From Hyphomonas polymorpha PS728 (GTDB lineage Bacteria > Pseudomonadota > Alphaproteobacteria > Caulobacterales > Hyphomonadaceae), in assembly GCF_000685315.1 (NCBI RefSeq), contig NZ_ARYM01000021.1:1-62368 (forward strand): a stretch of DNA of 62,368 bases, in the 5' to 3' direction. The position numbers were made by a program, and so were the translations under genes. The notes below the pieces were generated by a model. That model did not search any database, was not told where the DNA came from, and saw nothing but the letters and a program-made list of their open reading frames with translations. Shown piece by piece: positions 55,201 through 62,368 of this stretch; the stretch's first letter is position 1, and every line of letters begins with the position of its first letter.

Positions 55201-55351
55201 CGGCTCGCTCGCCGCCGTGACGGTGGCCCTGATCGTTGTGCCAACCGCGTACACGCTGCTCGCCCGCCGTACAGGCTCGCCGGGGGACGTGACCCGCAAG
55301 CTCGAGGAAGAACTCGCCGCGCCCGCGCCAGCGCCGCATCCGGCAGAGTAA
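52223..55351 (+). CDS. RND multidrug efflux permease
   Basis: 1042 residues, AcrB/MexB-type layout. TM1 is VFASVLSILLIVFGLVAFSRLP, followed by a large periplasmic loop. TM4 carries the proton-relay pair in GLLVDDAIVVLENIHRR, the second loop and TM7-12 follow, with IGIAAKNGILIVEFANQLRDEG. It exports amphiphilic compounds using the proton gradient. It is the last gene of the NodT-MFP-RND operon. Substrate range is unknown. Confidence 0.95.
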   Translation: MILSDTSVKRPVFASVLSILLIVFGLVAFSRLPLREFPDIDPPVVSISVNYPGASASVVETRITQVIEERIAGIGGVRFINSRSRDGRANISIEFDVNRDIDAAANDVRDRVSSVADRLPPEADAPEVEKADADDDVILWLNFASQQMTTPELTDYANRFLVDRFSAIDGVARIQIGGSRDYAMRVWLDRRALAARGLTAGDVERALRAENVEAPAGTLESGAVSYTLRIDRPFRTAEDFAGLVLAQGEGYLVRLGDVARVERGTVDDRTMFRGNGEPMVGLGIVKQSTANTVEVANGAKALMNELNATLPEGMQLYLSFDSSVFIEASIREVWTTLGIAVVLVTLVIFLFLGSFRTTIIPAVTVPVSVIATFIVLYSLGFTLNLLTLLALVLAIGLLVDDAIVVLENIHRRMQEENESPLVAAFNGARQVGFAVIATTMVLMAVFIPITLMEGNTGRLFTEFAVTIAAAVAFSSLVALTMSPMLASKILKPHAESRSGPLSSFIQRIDRFVDKVRGVYSRIFDFLVRRPLAIALATLAIMIGSWFIFQDLESEYAPREDRGGFFMSIRGPEGASFEYMERYLDEIERRLLPYTESGEISRLLVRAPGWGGGYNQGNVVAVLADWDERRPADEIINEINGKLSDLPGIRGFAMMRQGLAGGGGKPVQFVIGGPSYEDLVVWRDLFLAAIEADNPGIVDIDWDYKETQPQYRIQINYERAADLGVTVAEIGTTLETMLGSRRVTTYLDNGEEYDVIVEGIRSEQNTPTDVQNIYVRSARSGELIPLSSVVTLQPFADSPTLNRYNRVRAITIDADLAPGVTLGTALDGMERIAREVLPTEATIDFKGQSLEFRSAGASIAFVFVIGLLIVFLVLAAQFESWIHPLVIMLSVPATLAGGLLGLWLTGQTLNIYTQIGLIMLIGIAAKNGILIVEFANQLRDEGKDFDAALKEAALARLRPILMTGLTTAAGAVPLIITSGAGAETRIAIGIVILFGSLAAVTVALIVVPTAYTLLARRTGSPGDVTRKLEEELAAPAPAPHPAE

Positions 55352-55477
55352 ACAACAAACCGGCCGGCCCTGCTGCGCTGCGCCTTGCCTTTCCGGCACG
55401 GGCTTCGCATAGACATGCCCGCCCCTCGCGCGTCGTTAGGGGCTTGTGAACATCGTCTTGCGTAGAGTTCTGCGGTC

Positions 55478-56005
55478 ATGAACCTCTTTTTCCGGTTCCT
55501 TCGGATTTTCCTGCCGGCTTTCTTCAGCCGCGCCCACACGCACCTGATGGACCTGCACATCATCCGCTCCGCCGTCTGGCTGGGCGATCAGGACCCGATG
55601 GGCCACATGACCAATTCGCGCTACTCTTCCTTCACTGACCTGGCGATCATGAACTATATGGGCCGCACCGGCGCGCTGAAGGCCTTCCGCAAGCGCGGCT
55701 GGCTGCCTGTCATCCAGTACGAATCCTTCGCCTATCTGCGCATGTTGCGCTTCCCCCAGAAGTTCGAGGTTCAAACCCGCCTTGTCGGCTGGGAGGGCAC
55801 CCGCCTCGTCTTCCAGCACAGCTTCATCGCCGCCGATGGCCGCGTCCATGCCGAAAGCACGATGATTGCCCGCCTCACCGGCCGCAAGAAACTCCGCGTC
55901 ACCGCCGACATGGCGATGGAAGCCCTCGGCGTCAGCCTCGAAAGCCCGCCCCTCTCCCCCCAGGTTCAGTCCATCCTGGAAGACCTGAAAGCCCGCGCCT
56001 CGTGA
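55478..56005 (+). CDS. Hotdog-fold thioesterase (THEM6/4HBT-like)
   Basis: This 175-residue protein reads DQDPMGHMTNSRYSSFTDLAIMNYM, the conserved segment of THEM6-like hotdog proteins related to 4-hydroxybenzoyl-CoA thioesterases. A hydrophobic N-terminal stretch (FFRFLRIFLPAFF) may tether it to the membrane. Its TGA overlaps the GTG start of the nucleoside hydrolase gene, so the three genes to 57773 are coupled. The acyl substrate is unknown. Confidence 0.82.
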   Translation: MNLFFRFLRIFLPAFFSRAHTHLMDLHIIRSAVWLGDQDPMGHMTNSRYSSFTDLAIMNYMGRTGALKAFRKRGWLPVIQYESFAYLRMLRFPQKFEVQTRLVGWEGTRLVFQHSFIAADGRVHAESTMIARLTGRKKLRVTADMAMEALGVSLESPPLSPQVQSILEDLKARAS

Positions 56006-56934
56006 CCAGCCCCCGCCCCCTCATCATCGACTGTGATCCCGGCATCGACGACGCTGTCATGCTGATAATGGCGCTCGGCTCGCCCAGCCTCGATGTGCGC
56101 GCCATCACCACCGTCGCTGGCAACGTGCCCCTGCGCCTCACCAGCCGCAATGCCCGCCTTGTCTGCGAGCGGCTCGGCCGTCCGGACATTCCCGTCTTCG
56201 CCGGCTGCCCCCGCCCCTTGCTGCGCGCGCCTGTCACTGCCGAAGACTTTCACGGCGAAAGCGGCATCTACGGCATCGAGATTACCGAGCCGGACGTTCC
56301 CCTGAGGCCAACCCACGCCGTTGACGAAATCATCCGTCAGCTGAAAGTCATGCCGGACGCCAGCGTCACGCTCGTCGTCACCGGCCCGATGACCAACATC
56401 GCCTGCGCCCTTGTCATGGCACCGGAAATCGCCCGCGCCATCGCCGAAATCATCATCATGGGCGGGGCCGATACCGAAGGCGGCAACATCACGCCTTTTG
56501 CCGAATTCAATGTCTTCGCCGATCCCCATGCCGCCGCCATTGTGCTGGACACCGGCATCCCCGCCACCATCCTCAGCCTCGACGCCACCCATCAGGTCCG
56601 CGCCACAGAGGCCCGCATCGCGCGCCTCGCCGCCATCCCCGGCGAGCGCGCCGCCATGATGGTCTCCCTGCTGAACGCCGCCAACAATCTGGAGGCCCGC
56701 GCGCGCCCCGGCACCAAGGTGCCGATGCATGATCCCTCCACCATCGCCTGGCTGATCGCGCCGGAACTGTTCGAGACCCAGCCTTCGCGCGTCAGCGTCA
56801 ATGTGAAGCCCGGCAAGGAGTTTGGCCGCACGCGCGTCAAGCCGTCGAAGAAAGGCCCCCATCGCTGGGTCACGAAGGTGGACGCCGATGCCTTATTCGC
56901 ACGGATCGAAGACATTCTTAAGGGCAGCCCATGA
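56002..56934 (+). CDS. Nucleoside hydrolase (inosine/uridine-preferring type)
   Basis: 310 residues, starting at GTG. IIDCDPGIDDAVML gives the DxDxGxDD calcium site of the family. TGPMTNIACAL and AEFNVFADPHAAAIVL are further conserved parts of the active site. It cleaves the N-glycosidic bond of nucleosides, releasing base and ribose. The ribokinase encoded in the next, overlapping gene (ATGA) would phosphorylate that ribose, a coherent salvage pair. Confidence 0.94.
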   Translation: MTSPRPLIIDCDPGIDDAVMLIMALGSPSLDVRAITTVAGNVPLRLTSRNARLVCERLGRPDIPVFAGCPRPLLRAPVTAEDFHGESGIYGIEITEPDVPLRPTHAVDEIIRQLKVMPDASVTLVVTGPMTNIACALVMAPEIARAIAEIIIMGGADTEGGNITPFAEFNVFADPHAAAIVLDTGIPATILSLDATHQVRATEARIARLAAIPGERAAMMVSLLNAANNLEARARPGTKVPMHDPSTIAWLIAPELFETQPSRVSVNVKPGKEFGRTRVKPSKKGPHRWVTKVDADALFARIEDILKGSP

Positions 56935-57773
56935 TCACCGTTGTCGGCTCGGTCAATCTGGATTTTGTCGCCAGCGGCCGCCCCCTGCCCAGGGCCGGCG
57001 AAACCGTCACCGGCGCCCGCCTTGCGCGCCATCCCGGCGGCAAGGGCGCCAACCAGGCCCTCGCCGCAAGACGTCTGGGGGCGGATGTTCGCCTCGTCGC
57101 CGCCGTCGGCAATGACGATATGGCCGAAGAGGCTCTGAAACTCCTCCGCGCCGCCGGCGTCGATCTCTCCGCCACCCAATATATCAATGGCGAAACCACC
57201 GGCGTCGCCCTCATCGCCGTCTCGCAGGAAGGCGAAAACCAGATCATCGTCTGCCCCGGCGCCAATGAGGCGCTTGATCCCGGCGATGTCGAAGGGGCCA
57301 CCCTCGAGCATATGATGGGCGTGCTCGAAGTGCCCGCCGCCACCCTGCTCGCCGCCGCCGAACGCGCCACCGGCTTTGTCGCGCTGAACCTTGCCCCCGC
57401 CATGCCGGTGCCGCCGGAACTCATCGCCCGCGCAGACCTCCTGATCGTCAACGAAACCGAAGCCGCCTTCTATGGCGATGCGCTCCACGCCCCCGGCCGC
57501 TATGTCGCCATCTCCCTTGGCGCGGCCGGCGCAGAGCTCTGGAAAGACGGCCAGAAAATCGCCTCGGCCACCCCGCCGCCCGTCAAGGTGGTGGACACGA
57601 CCGGCGCCGGCGACACCTTCAGCGCCGCCCTCACGGTCAGCCTCATCAAGGGCAAATCCCCCGAAGACGCCCTCACCTACGCCGTCGCCGCCGGCGCCCT
57701 CGCCTGCACCCGCCCCGGCGCCCAACCCAGCCTGCCCCGACGCGCCGAGGTCGAGGCGCTGCTGAAGGGGTAA
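56931..57773 (+). CDS. rbsK: Ribokinase (PfkB family)
   Basis: 280 residues. GSVNLDFVASGRPLPRAGETV and GGKGANQALAARRLGADV are the PfkB N-terminal signature, and VVDTTGAGDTFSAAL is the C-terminal anion hole with the catalytic Asp. It phosphorylates ribose at O5 using ATP. The ATG is inside the stop of the nucleoside hydrolase gene. Confidence 0.93.
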   Translation: MITVVGSVNLDFVASGRPLPRAGETVTGARLARHPGGKGANQALAARRLGADVRLVAAVGNDDMAEEALKLLRAAGVDLSATQYINGETTGVALIAVSQEGENQIIVCPGANEALDPGDVEGATLEHMMGVLEVPAATLLAAAERATGFVALNLAPAMPVPPELIARADLLIVNETEAAFYGDALHAPGRYVAISLGAAGAELWKDGQKIASATPPPVKVVDTTGAGDTFSAALTVSLIKGKSPEDALTYAVAAGALACTRPGAQPSLPRRAEVEALLKG

Positions 57774-58172
57774 CCGTCCGCACGGGGATCACTTTCCCTT
57801 ACCCCCGTCCACGGATACGGAGCATAAGCCCCTCACCTCCCACGCCCTGCGGGCGCGGGCCCCTCACCTCCCGGAGGAAGAGGGGTTTTCACCGCGCCAT
57901 CTCATGGTCCGGCAAGGCTGGACGTAACTCACCCCTCTCCCTCCGGGAGAGGCTGCGGAGGATCAGCGTTTGCCCTGCAAACGCCCGGAGCAGGCCATTG
58001 CGCAGCAATGGGAGGTGAGGGCCTGCAACGGAGGACAAGCGCGCGCCTATCCACCCCTTCCCGCGCCCCCCGCTCTCCCACGCAGCACAGAAATTTGACG
58101 CCCCCGTCAACTTTGTACCTTGACGCCCCTCGCGGAAAGGGGCCGCATGTCGCCAGCAAACGGGAGGAATAT
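57774..58172. repeat. Intergenic cluster of palindromes
   Basis: Three good hairpins sit in tandem: CCTCTCCCtccGGGAGAGG (57934-57952), GCGTTTGCcctGCAAACGC (57966-57984) and CATTGCgcaGCAATG (57996-58010). The flanking ctcacctcccg and gggaggtgagg are themselves inverted. This looks like a BIME/REP-type dispersed intergenic repeat rather than a single terminator. The SDR promoter must lie in its last 100 bases. Confidence 0.6.
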
Positions 58173-59057
58173 ATGGCAGATCTCAAGGGCAAGGTGGCGG
58201 TGATCACCGGCGCAGCAAGCGGCATCGGGCTGGCCGGGGTGGAAACCTTCATCGCCGCTGGCGCCAGGGTCATCGCCGGCGACATCCAGGATGAAAAAGG
58301 CAAGGCGCTGGAAACCCGGTTCGGGCCCGACAAGCTGCGCTTTGTCCATTGCGACGTGACCAACATGGATCAGCTCAAGGCCATCATGGACGCCGCCCCG
58401 TCTGCCTTCGGGTCGCTCGACATCGTGTGGAACAATGCCGGCCATGGCGGCACGTCCACCTCGGTGGAGGAGCTGGACCTTGACGGCTACGACCAGACGA
58501 TGAGCCTCCTGCTGAAGCAGGTGTTCGCCGGCACCAAATTCGCCATTCCCCACATGAAGGCCAAAGGCGGGGCGATCATCAACACCTCCTCGATCAGCGC
58601 AGTTTCGGCCGGCTATGCGCCGATCACCTATTCGGTGGCCAAGAAGGGCGTGGCGCATTTCTCAAAGCTCGCCGCCGCCGAGCTTGCGAAATACAGGATC
58701 CGCGTCAACGCCATCCTGCCCGGCTTCATCGCCACCTCGATCTTCGGCGCCTCACTCGGCCTGCCGCGTGAAGTGGCCGATCAGATGGCCGAAATGCTCT
58801 CCCAGGCAGGCGGCAAGATGCAGCCCATAGGGCGGGTCGGCAAAGGCACAGACATCGCCGAAATGGCGGCCTTCCTGGCGTCTGATGCAGCCGGGTTCAT
58901 CACCGGCGGGGAATTCCTCGTCGATGGCGGCATGACCGTGGGCCCGCGCCATAGCTGGGACGAAACCGCCGCCAGCCCTGTGATGGAATCCCTCGGCATC
59001 AGCCCGGAACAGGCCGAGCAGATGCGCCTTGCGCAGGCCGCCGCCGCTCAGTCCTGA
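58173..59057 (+). CDS. SDR-family oxidoreductase
   Basis: 294 residues from ATG 58173, preceded by GGGAGGAA; the longer open frame runs into the palindrome cluster and is discarded. It has TGAASGIG, NNAG, SSISAVSAGYAPITYSVAKKG (Ser, Tyr-x-x-x-Lys) and EFLVDGGMTVGPRHSW. It is a classical short-chain dehydrogenase with an added C-terminal tail. Substrate unknown. It is convergent with the small gene at 59048-59332, overlapping by 10 bp. Confidence 0.92.
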   Translation: MADLKGKVAVITGAASGIGLAGVETFIAAGARVIAGDIQDEKGKALETRFGPDKLRFVHCDVTNMDQLKAIMDAAPSAFGSLDIVWNNAGHGGTSTSVEELDLDGYDQTMSLLLKQVFAGTKFAIPHMKAKGGAIINTSSISAVSAGYAPITYSVAKKGVAHFSKLAAAELAKYRIRVNAILPGFIATSIFGASLGLPREVADQMAEMLSQAGGKMQPIGRVGKGTDIAEMAAFLASDAAGFITGGEFLVDGGMTVGPRHSWDETAASPVMESLGISPEQAEQMRLAQAAAAQS

Positions 59058-59332
59058 TCGGCCACGCGCAACCGGGGCACGGCTTCCACCGCCGCCAGCA
59101 GGTCTTCCAGGGTCGCTGCTTCCCGGAAGGGGCGGCCCTGATCGTCGCCCAGGGCATAGCCCGCTTTCGTGCGCGTCAGCGGAAAGCGCCGCCAATGGGC
59201 CCGCGACCGATAGATCCACACCGTCTCGGGGGGCTGGCCAACAGCGGCCCAACCGGTCCACATGTGGCCCGGTGGCAGGCTTCGCCAAAGCTGGTCAATC
59301 GCGTCGATATCTTCAGGTGAAAAGCGTAGCAT
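59048..59332 (-). CDS. Small hypothetical protein, start codon overlapping its divergent neighbour
   Basis: 94 residues from ATG 59332. LRFSPEDIDAIDQLWRSLPPGHMWTGW, then VWIYRSRAHWRRFPLTRTKAGYALGDDQGRPFREA, looks like a compact alpha/beta domain of a conserved hypothetical kind. I recognise no family. Its start shares the CATG at 59330-59333 with the transporter on the other strand. Its end overlaps the SDR gene by 10 bp, so the gene is squeezed between both neighbours. Confidence 0.65.
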   Translation of the reverse strand: MLRFSPEDIDAIDQLWRSLPPGHMWTGWAAVGQPPETVWIYRSRAHWRRFPLTRTKAGYALGDDQGRPFREAATLEDLLAAVEAVPRLRVADQD

Positions 59333-60293
59333 GAACGGCAAGGCACCTTCTGGCTCTGAGGGATCTGTAAGTCGCCCCGGCCTGTCGGGCAATCTTCAGG
59401 GCGCATTGTGGATGCTGGTCTCCGGCGCAGGCTATACGCTGCACATCGCCCTCGCCAAGGAAATCACCGCCGACGCGCACCCGATTTTCCTCGCCTTCTG
59501 GCGTAGCTTCCTCGCCTTCGCCATTGCCATGCCGTTCGTCTGGATCGGGGGCGTGAAGATCCACACCGCCCGCTTTGGCGCGCTGGTAACGCGCAGCCTG
59601 ATCGGGTCGGCGGGGTTTGTGTTCGGGCTGATTGCCATCTGGCCGATTTTCGGCCTGCCGCTGGCGGAGTTCAACGCGCTTTCCTTTACCCGGCCGCTGT
59701 TTGTGACGCTGCTGGCTATCGTGCTGCTGCATGAAAAGGTGGGGCTTCACCGCGGCGGGGCTGTGGTGATCGGCTTTGCCGGCGTGCTGATCATGACGCT
59801 GGTGCCCGCGCTTCTGGGCAGCGAGGGGGGCACGCATCTGAACCTGGGCGCGCTGTTCGCGCTCCTCTCCTCGCTCTGCTTTGCGTTCACCATCGTGCTG
59901 GTGAAATCACTGACCGGGGTGCATGCGCCGCTGGCCCTCTTGGTGTGGGCTAACATGCTGTCTTCCATCATCATTTTGCCCTTCGCGCTGTTCTTCTGGA
60001 GCAGCCCGGACCTCACCGGCTGGGCCCTCATCTTCGCCATGGCCTTTGCCGGCTTCGTGGCCCAGTTCTGCTTCATCAAGGGCATGTCGGTGGGGGACGC
60101 GTCGTTCCTTTCGCCGCTGGATTATGTGCGCCTGCCGATGGGCACGCTGGCGGACTGGATCATGATCCGCCTGCTGCCCGGCCCCTTCGTCTGGCTGGGC
60201 GCGGGCATCATCATCACCTCCACCCTCTACATCACCTGGCGGGAACACCGCCTCAACCGGAAGAAGCCGGCGCTGCCCCCCAAGCCCGTCTAA
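59331..60293 (+). CDS. EamA/DMT-family transporter
   Basis: 320 residues with ten membrane segments in two EamA repeats (GALWMLVSGAGYTLHIALAKEI ... FNALSFTRPLFVTLLAIVLLHEKV; GALFALLSSLCFAFTIVLVKSL ... DYVRLPMGTLADWIMI). DMT proteins export metabolites or amino acids. The cargo is unknown. ATG 59331 lies inside the same CATG as the opposite gene start, so each gene carries its upstream control region within the other. Confidence 0.9.
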   Translation: MNGKAPSGSEGSVSRPGLSGNLQGALWMLVSGAGYTLHIALAKEITADAHPIFLAFWRSFLAFAIAMPFVWIGGVKIHTARFGALVTRSLIGSAGFVFGLIAIWPIFGLPLAEFNALSFTRPLFVTLLAIVLLHEKVGLHRGGAVVIGFAGVLIMTLVPALLGSEGGTHLNLGALFALLSSLCFAFTIVLVKSLTGVHAPLALLVWANMLSSIIILPFALFFWSSPDLTGWALIFAMAFAGFVAQFCFIKGMSVGDASFLSPLDYVRLPMGTLADWIMIRLLPGPFVWLGAGIIITSTLYITWREHRLNRKKPALPPKPV

Positions 60294-60340
60294 TCCCCCG
60301 AAAAGCCCGCCAGGACGCCGTCAGGGCCGGTCATTTCCTG

Positions 60341-60390
60341 GACAAATCCGGACAATTCCGGACAGATCCGCGCAAGGCCGGGACAGATTT
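60341..60390. promoter_or_regulatory. Five phased 10-bp direct repeats before the epimerase gene
   Basis: GACAAATCCG, GACAATTCCG, GACAGATCCG, a degenerate CGCAAGGCCG and, one base on, GACAGATTTT follow one another at almost exactly one helical turn. Downstream come ttgtgaacag and tttattatt, a plausible promoter, then AGGGGAGG before the ATG at 60457. The phasing suggests cooperative binding of a regulator on one face of the helix. Confidence 0.55.
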
Positions 60391-60456
60391 TCCAGATTCC
60401 GTTTGTGAACAGATTACAGATCGTTTATTATTCACCCCATCTCAGGGGAGGCCAGC

Positions 60457-61479
60457 ATGGCGAAGGTTCTTGTCACGGGCGCAACCGGTTTCATCGCCGG
60501 GCATGTCATCCACCAGCTGATCGAGGCGGGCCATGAGGTGACCGGAACGGCCCGTTCCGCCTCCAGGGCCGGCCCGCTGAACCAGACGCTCAGCGCCTAT
60601 GCCGGGCGGCCTGTCTCCCTTCCCATCCGCGAGGCTGACCTTTCCTCAGACAAGGGCTGGGCGCAGGCATCCGAAGGGATGGATTACGTTCACCACATCG
60701 CCTCCCCCATTCCGGCGACCGTGCCGAAGAATGCAGACGAGCTGATCATCCCCGCCCGCGACGGGGCGCTGCGCGCGCTGAAAGCCGCCAAGGCCGCCGG
60801 CGTGAAGCGGGTGGTGATGACCTCCTCCATGGCCACCTGCGCCTATGGCTGGGGCGACCAGCGCCCGAACCCCATCACGGAGGAACACTGGTCTCAGGAC
60901 AATGGCGCGGCGGACATGACGCCCTATATCCGCTCCAAGCTCGCCGCCGAGCGCGCGGCCTGGGACTATGTGAACGGCGAAGGCCAGGGGCTGGAGCTGA
61001 CGACGATCAACCCCGCCCTGGTGCTCGGCCCGGTGATGAGCGGGGATTTTTCCGCCTCGGTTCAAATCCTCACGCAGCTGATGTCCGGCAAGCTGCCGGG
61101 CACGCCGAAGGTGGGCTTTGTGGTGGTGGATGTGCGCGATGTGGCCGCCGCCCATGTGGCCGCGATGACCAGTCCGGTCGCCGCCGGCGAACGCTTCCTC
61201 GTGGGCGACCGGTTCATGTGGTTTTCGGAGGTGGCCGCCACGCTCGCCCGCGAGTTCCCGGCCTATGCCTCAAAACTTCCGTCCAGGGACATTCCGGCCT
61301 GGATGGTCCACCTCATCGCCCTCATCAACCCACCCGCCAAACAGCTGATCCCGGAGCTGGGCCGTGAACGGCATATCTCCAGCGAGAAGGCCCGCCGCGT
61401 GCTGGGCTGGCAGCCTCGCACGAGCGAGGAAGCCGTGATCGCGGGCGCGCGGGGCTTGATTGAGGCCGGGGTGGTTTGA
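60457..61479 (+). CDS. NAD-dependent epimerase/dihydroflavonol-reductase-like protein
   Basis: 340 residues, extended-SDR fold: VTGATGFIAGHVIHQLIEAGHEVTGTAR (NAD(P) site), MTSSMATCAYG, YIRSKLAAE (Tyr-x-x-x-Lys), NPALVLGP and a C-terminal substrate domain (ISSEKARRVLGWQPRTSEEAV). The family reduces or epimerises sugars, aldehydes and flavonoid-like compounds. The substrate cannot be told. AGGGGAGG is a strong ribosome site. Confidence 0.92.
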   Translation: MAKVLVTGATGFIAGHVIHQLIEAGHEVTGTARSASRAGPLNQTLSAYAGRPVSLPIREADLSSDKGWAQASEGMDYVHHIASPIPATVPKNADELIIPARDGALRALKAAKAAGVKRVVMTSSMATCAYGWGDQRPNPITEEHWSQDNGAADMTPYIRSKLAAERAAWDYVNGEGQGLELTTINPALVLGPVMSGDFSASVQILTQLMSGKLPGTPKVGFVVVDVRDVAAAHVAAMTSPVAAGERFLVGDRFMWFSEVAATLAREFPAYASKLPSRDIPAWMVHLIALINPPAKQLIPELGRERHISSEKARRVLGWQPRTSEEAVIAGARGLIEAGVV

Positions 61480-61489
61480 GTAGCGACTA

Positions 61490-61636
61490 TTATGGCCCAG
61501 CCAACACAATCACCACAAGAATGATCGTTAAGCAAACCACTCCAAGGCCTGAAGCTTGCGCGCCCCCTATAGAAAGGCTGGAGCTTTGAATTAATTTGAA
61601 GAAAGATTTGATCACGGCAGTACCTTGAGCTGACAT
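61490..61636 (-). CDS. Possible small membrane protein
   Basis: 48 codons from ATG 61636 end in a single hydrophobic segment, GLGVVCLTIILVVIVLAGP, after a short polar part (MSAQGTAVIKSFFKLIQSSS). No ribosome site is evident. It is either a genuine small inner-membrane protein or a chance frame. I include it because the hydrophobic run is clean and the 200-bp gap otherwise holds nothing. Confidence 0.3.
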   Translation of the reverse strand: MSAQGTAVIKSFFKLIQSSSLSIGGAQASGLGVVCLTIILVVIVLAGP

Positions 61637-61692
61637 ACCGTGATTTATGCAAAGACGATGGTGTGTTGCGCAAATTCTTTCGACTGCAACAG

Positions 61693-62368
61693 CTAGTCGC
61701 ATGGGTCAGTCTTAGTGATCGAACCACTCCCAAAGGGATTGTTGAATGAACCGTCAGCATTGAAGAGTACCGAGAGTTTCGTACATTCCGCATTAAACTC
61801 TCCCGGCTCGAACCATCGACTTACGGTGCTCGGAGAAACAGCAAGAATTTTTGCGACTTCTCGGATGGAAGGCTTCCCTCCCTGAGCAAGAATTTGGGCT
61901 CCGATCCAAGTTGCTCTATCGCGTGCCTCTCGCGCCTTAATTTGCTGATGGTATACCGGTTCAGTTCCCACGAGCCGCGCGTTGATCAATACAATCAGAT
62001 CACGGTTCATTATCATTGAGTCTGTCCAGCTCAACGCTTCGAGCGCCAAAGCGATTATCCAATCGACAAATTTTAACGAGATGGCTTGCTCGCGGCGAAC
62101 AAGCTGTGTCTGCCCTTTCTTGGCGAGCTCTTCGTGCCTAACCAACTCCTCAAGCAAACGGAGGCTGATTTCGCTGATTGTCTCTTGATCAGCATCTAAG
62201 ATGCCCATCATCTCTTCGATTGAGAAGCCGTTAGCTTCAAATTCTGCCCGCATCGCCACAACAGCATCAAAGCCCCCCAAACTGGAAACTTCAATTTCCG
62301 CTTGGGGATCGCCACGTCTCAATCGCAAATAAGTTTGGATAGTCCGGTGAACCACGCCGGGTTTGCCG
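61693..62368 (-). CDS. Helix-turn-helix protein of unknown family, probably partial at its N-terminus
   Basis: A frame open to the window edge (a GTG at 62355 is possible) encodes about 220 residues. The C-terminal part, KPSIREVAKILAVSPSTVSRWFEPGEF, is a clear resolvase/Cro-like helix-turn-helix. The N-terminal two thirds are helical (EEMMGILDADQETISEISLRLLEELVRHEELAKKG; KFVDWIIALALEALSW) and match nothing I know. AT content is higher than in the chromosomal genes beside it, hinting at another accessory region to the right. Confidence 0.6.
   Translation of the reverse strand, partial: GKPGVVHRTIQTYLRLRRGDPQAEIEVSSLGGFDAVVAMRAEFEANGFSIEEMMGILDADQETISEISLRLLEELVRHEELAKKGQTQLVRREQAISLKFVDWIIALALEALSWTDSMIMNRDLIVLINARLVGTEPVYHQQIKAREARDRATWIGAQILAQGGKPSIREVAKILAVSPSTVSRWFEPGEFNAECTKLSVLFNADGSFNNPFGSGSITKTDPCD

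Noticed and set aside
52358..55399. Open frame of over 1000 codons antisense to the RND permease
   Set aside because: It is a GC-bias shadow. The plus strand encodes a perfect RND permease, while the antisense product is His/Asp/Gly-rich with no family features.

Overview
The window is high-GC DNA from a Gram-negative alphaproteobacterium. TonB-dependent receptors with large plug and barrel domains, a NodT-type RND efflux operon, a C39-like type I secretion ATPase and the general gene style suggest the Hyphomonadaceae/Caulobacterales, but no rRNA or other marker gene is present, so this placement is inference. The window has two parts. About 0-37 kb is accessory DNA, bounded by two copies of a roughly 210-bp direct repeat (1-210 and 36773-36985) and littered with broken IS, integrase, conjugation and defence genes. 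About 40-61.5 kb looks like ordinary chromosome. A further toxin-antitoxin pair and a broken defence gene lie between them.

Region 0.4-8.7 kb is the most unusual part. It looks like a gene cluster for a ribosomally made, heavily modified peptide (RiPP). A 51-residue precursor-like peptide ending ...SWGPAMRR (3509-3664) is followed by a radical SAM/SPASM enzyme, an arginase-fold protein (UPF0489 type) with the D-x-H-x-D and D-x-D metal ligands, a 2OG-Fe(II) oxygenase on the opposite strand, a GMC flavin oxidoreductase and a VOC-family protein. Divergent from the precursor are a PAPS-type sulfotransferase and an SbmA/BacA-like ABC transporter. My reading is radical-SAM crosslinking, arginine-to-ornithine conversion, hydroxylation or oxidation and perhaps sulfation, followed by export. 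The product is unknown.

Region 8.7-15.6 kb holds a long beta-helix-like membrane protein, an IS3 OrfA stub, a small mobile-element module (hypothetical protein, AlpA-like regulator, mobilisation-type small protein, truncated TraD-like coupling ATPase), a GC-rich gap without genes, and the N-terminal stub of an MmeI-like restriction-methylation enzyme. Region 15.7-30.4 kb is a complete type I secretion locus read leftward: a Tat-type lipoprotein, a 3055-residue RTX protein with a phospholipase-A2-like N-terminal motif, a HlyC-like acyltransferase, the HlyB-like ATPase and the HlyD-like adaptor. A divergent lipoprotein gene sits beside it. Region 31.2-40 kb is a defence and toxin-antitoxin graveyard: a truncated Abi_2 gene, two decayed integrases, AbiEi with a truncated AbiEii, ParD/ParE, an AbiE-like regulator with a frameshifted nucleotidyltransferase, an intact AbiEii/AbiEi pair and a DUF3883 remnant.

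Region 40.3-61.5 kb carries a TonB-dependent siderophore-type receptor, an SDR, a pirin, a large TonB-dependent receptor, a CPA1 K+/H+ antiporter, a NodT-MFP-RND efflux operon, a thioesterase-nucleoside hydrolase-ribokinase operon (nucleoside salvage), a second SDR, an EamA transporter whose start codon overlaps that of a divergent small gene, and an NAD-dependent epimerase/reductase. The right end holds a probably partial gene with a C-terminal helix-turn-helix. I saw no rRNA, tRNA or CRISPR array.
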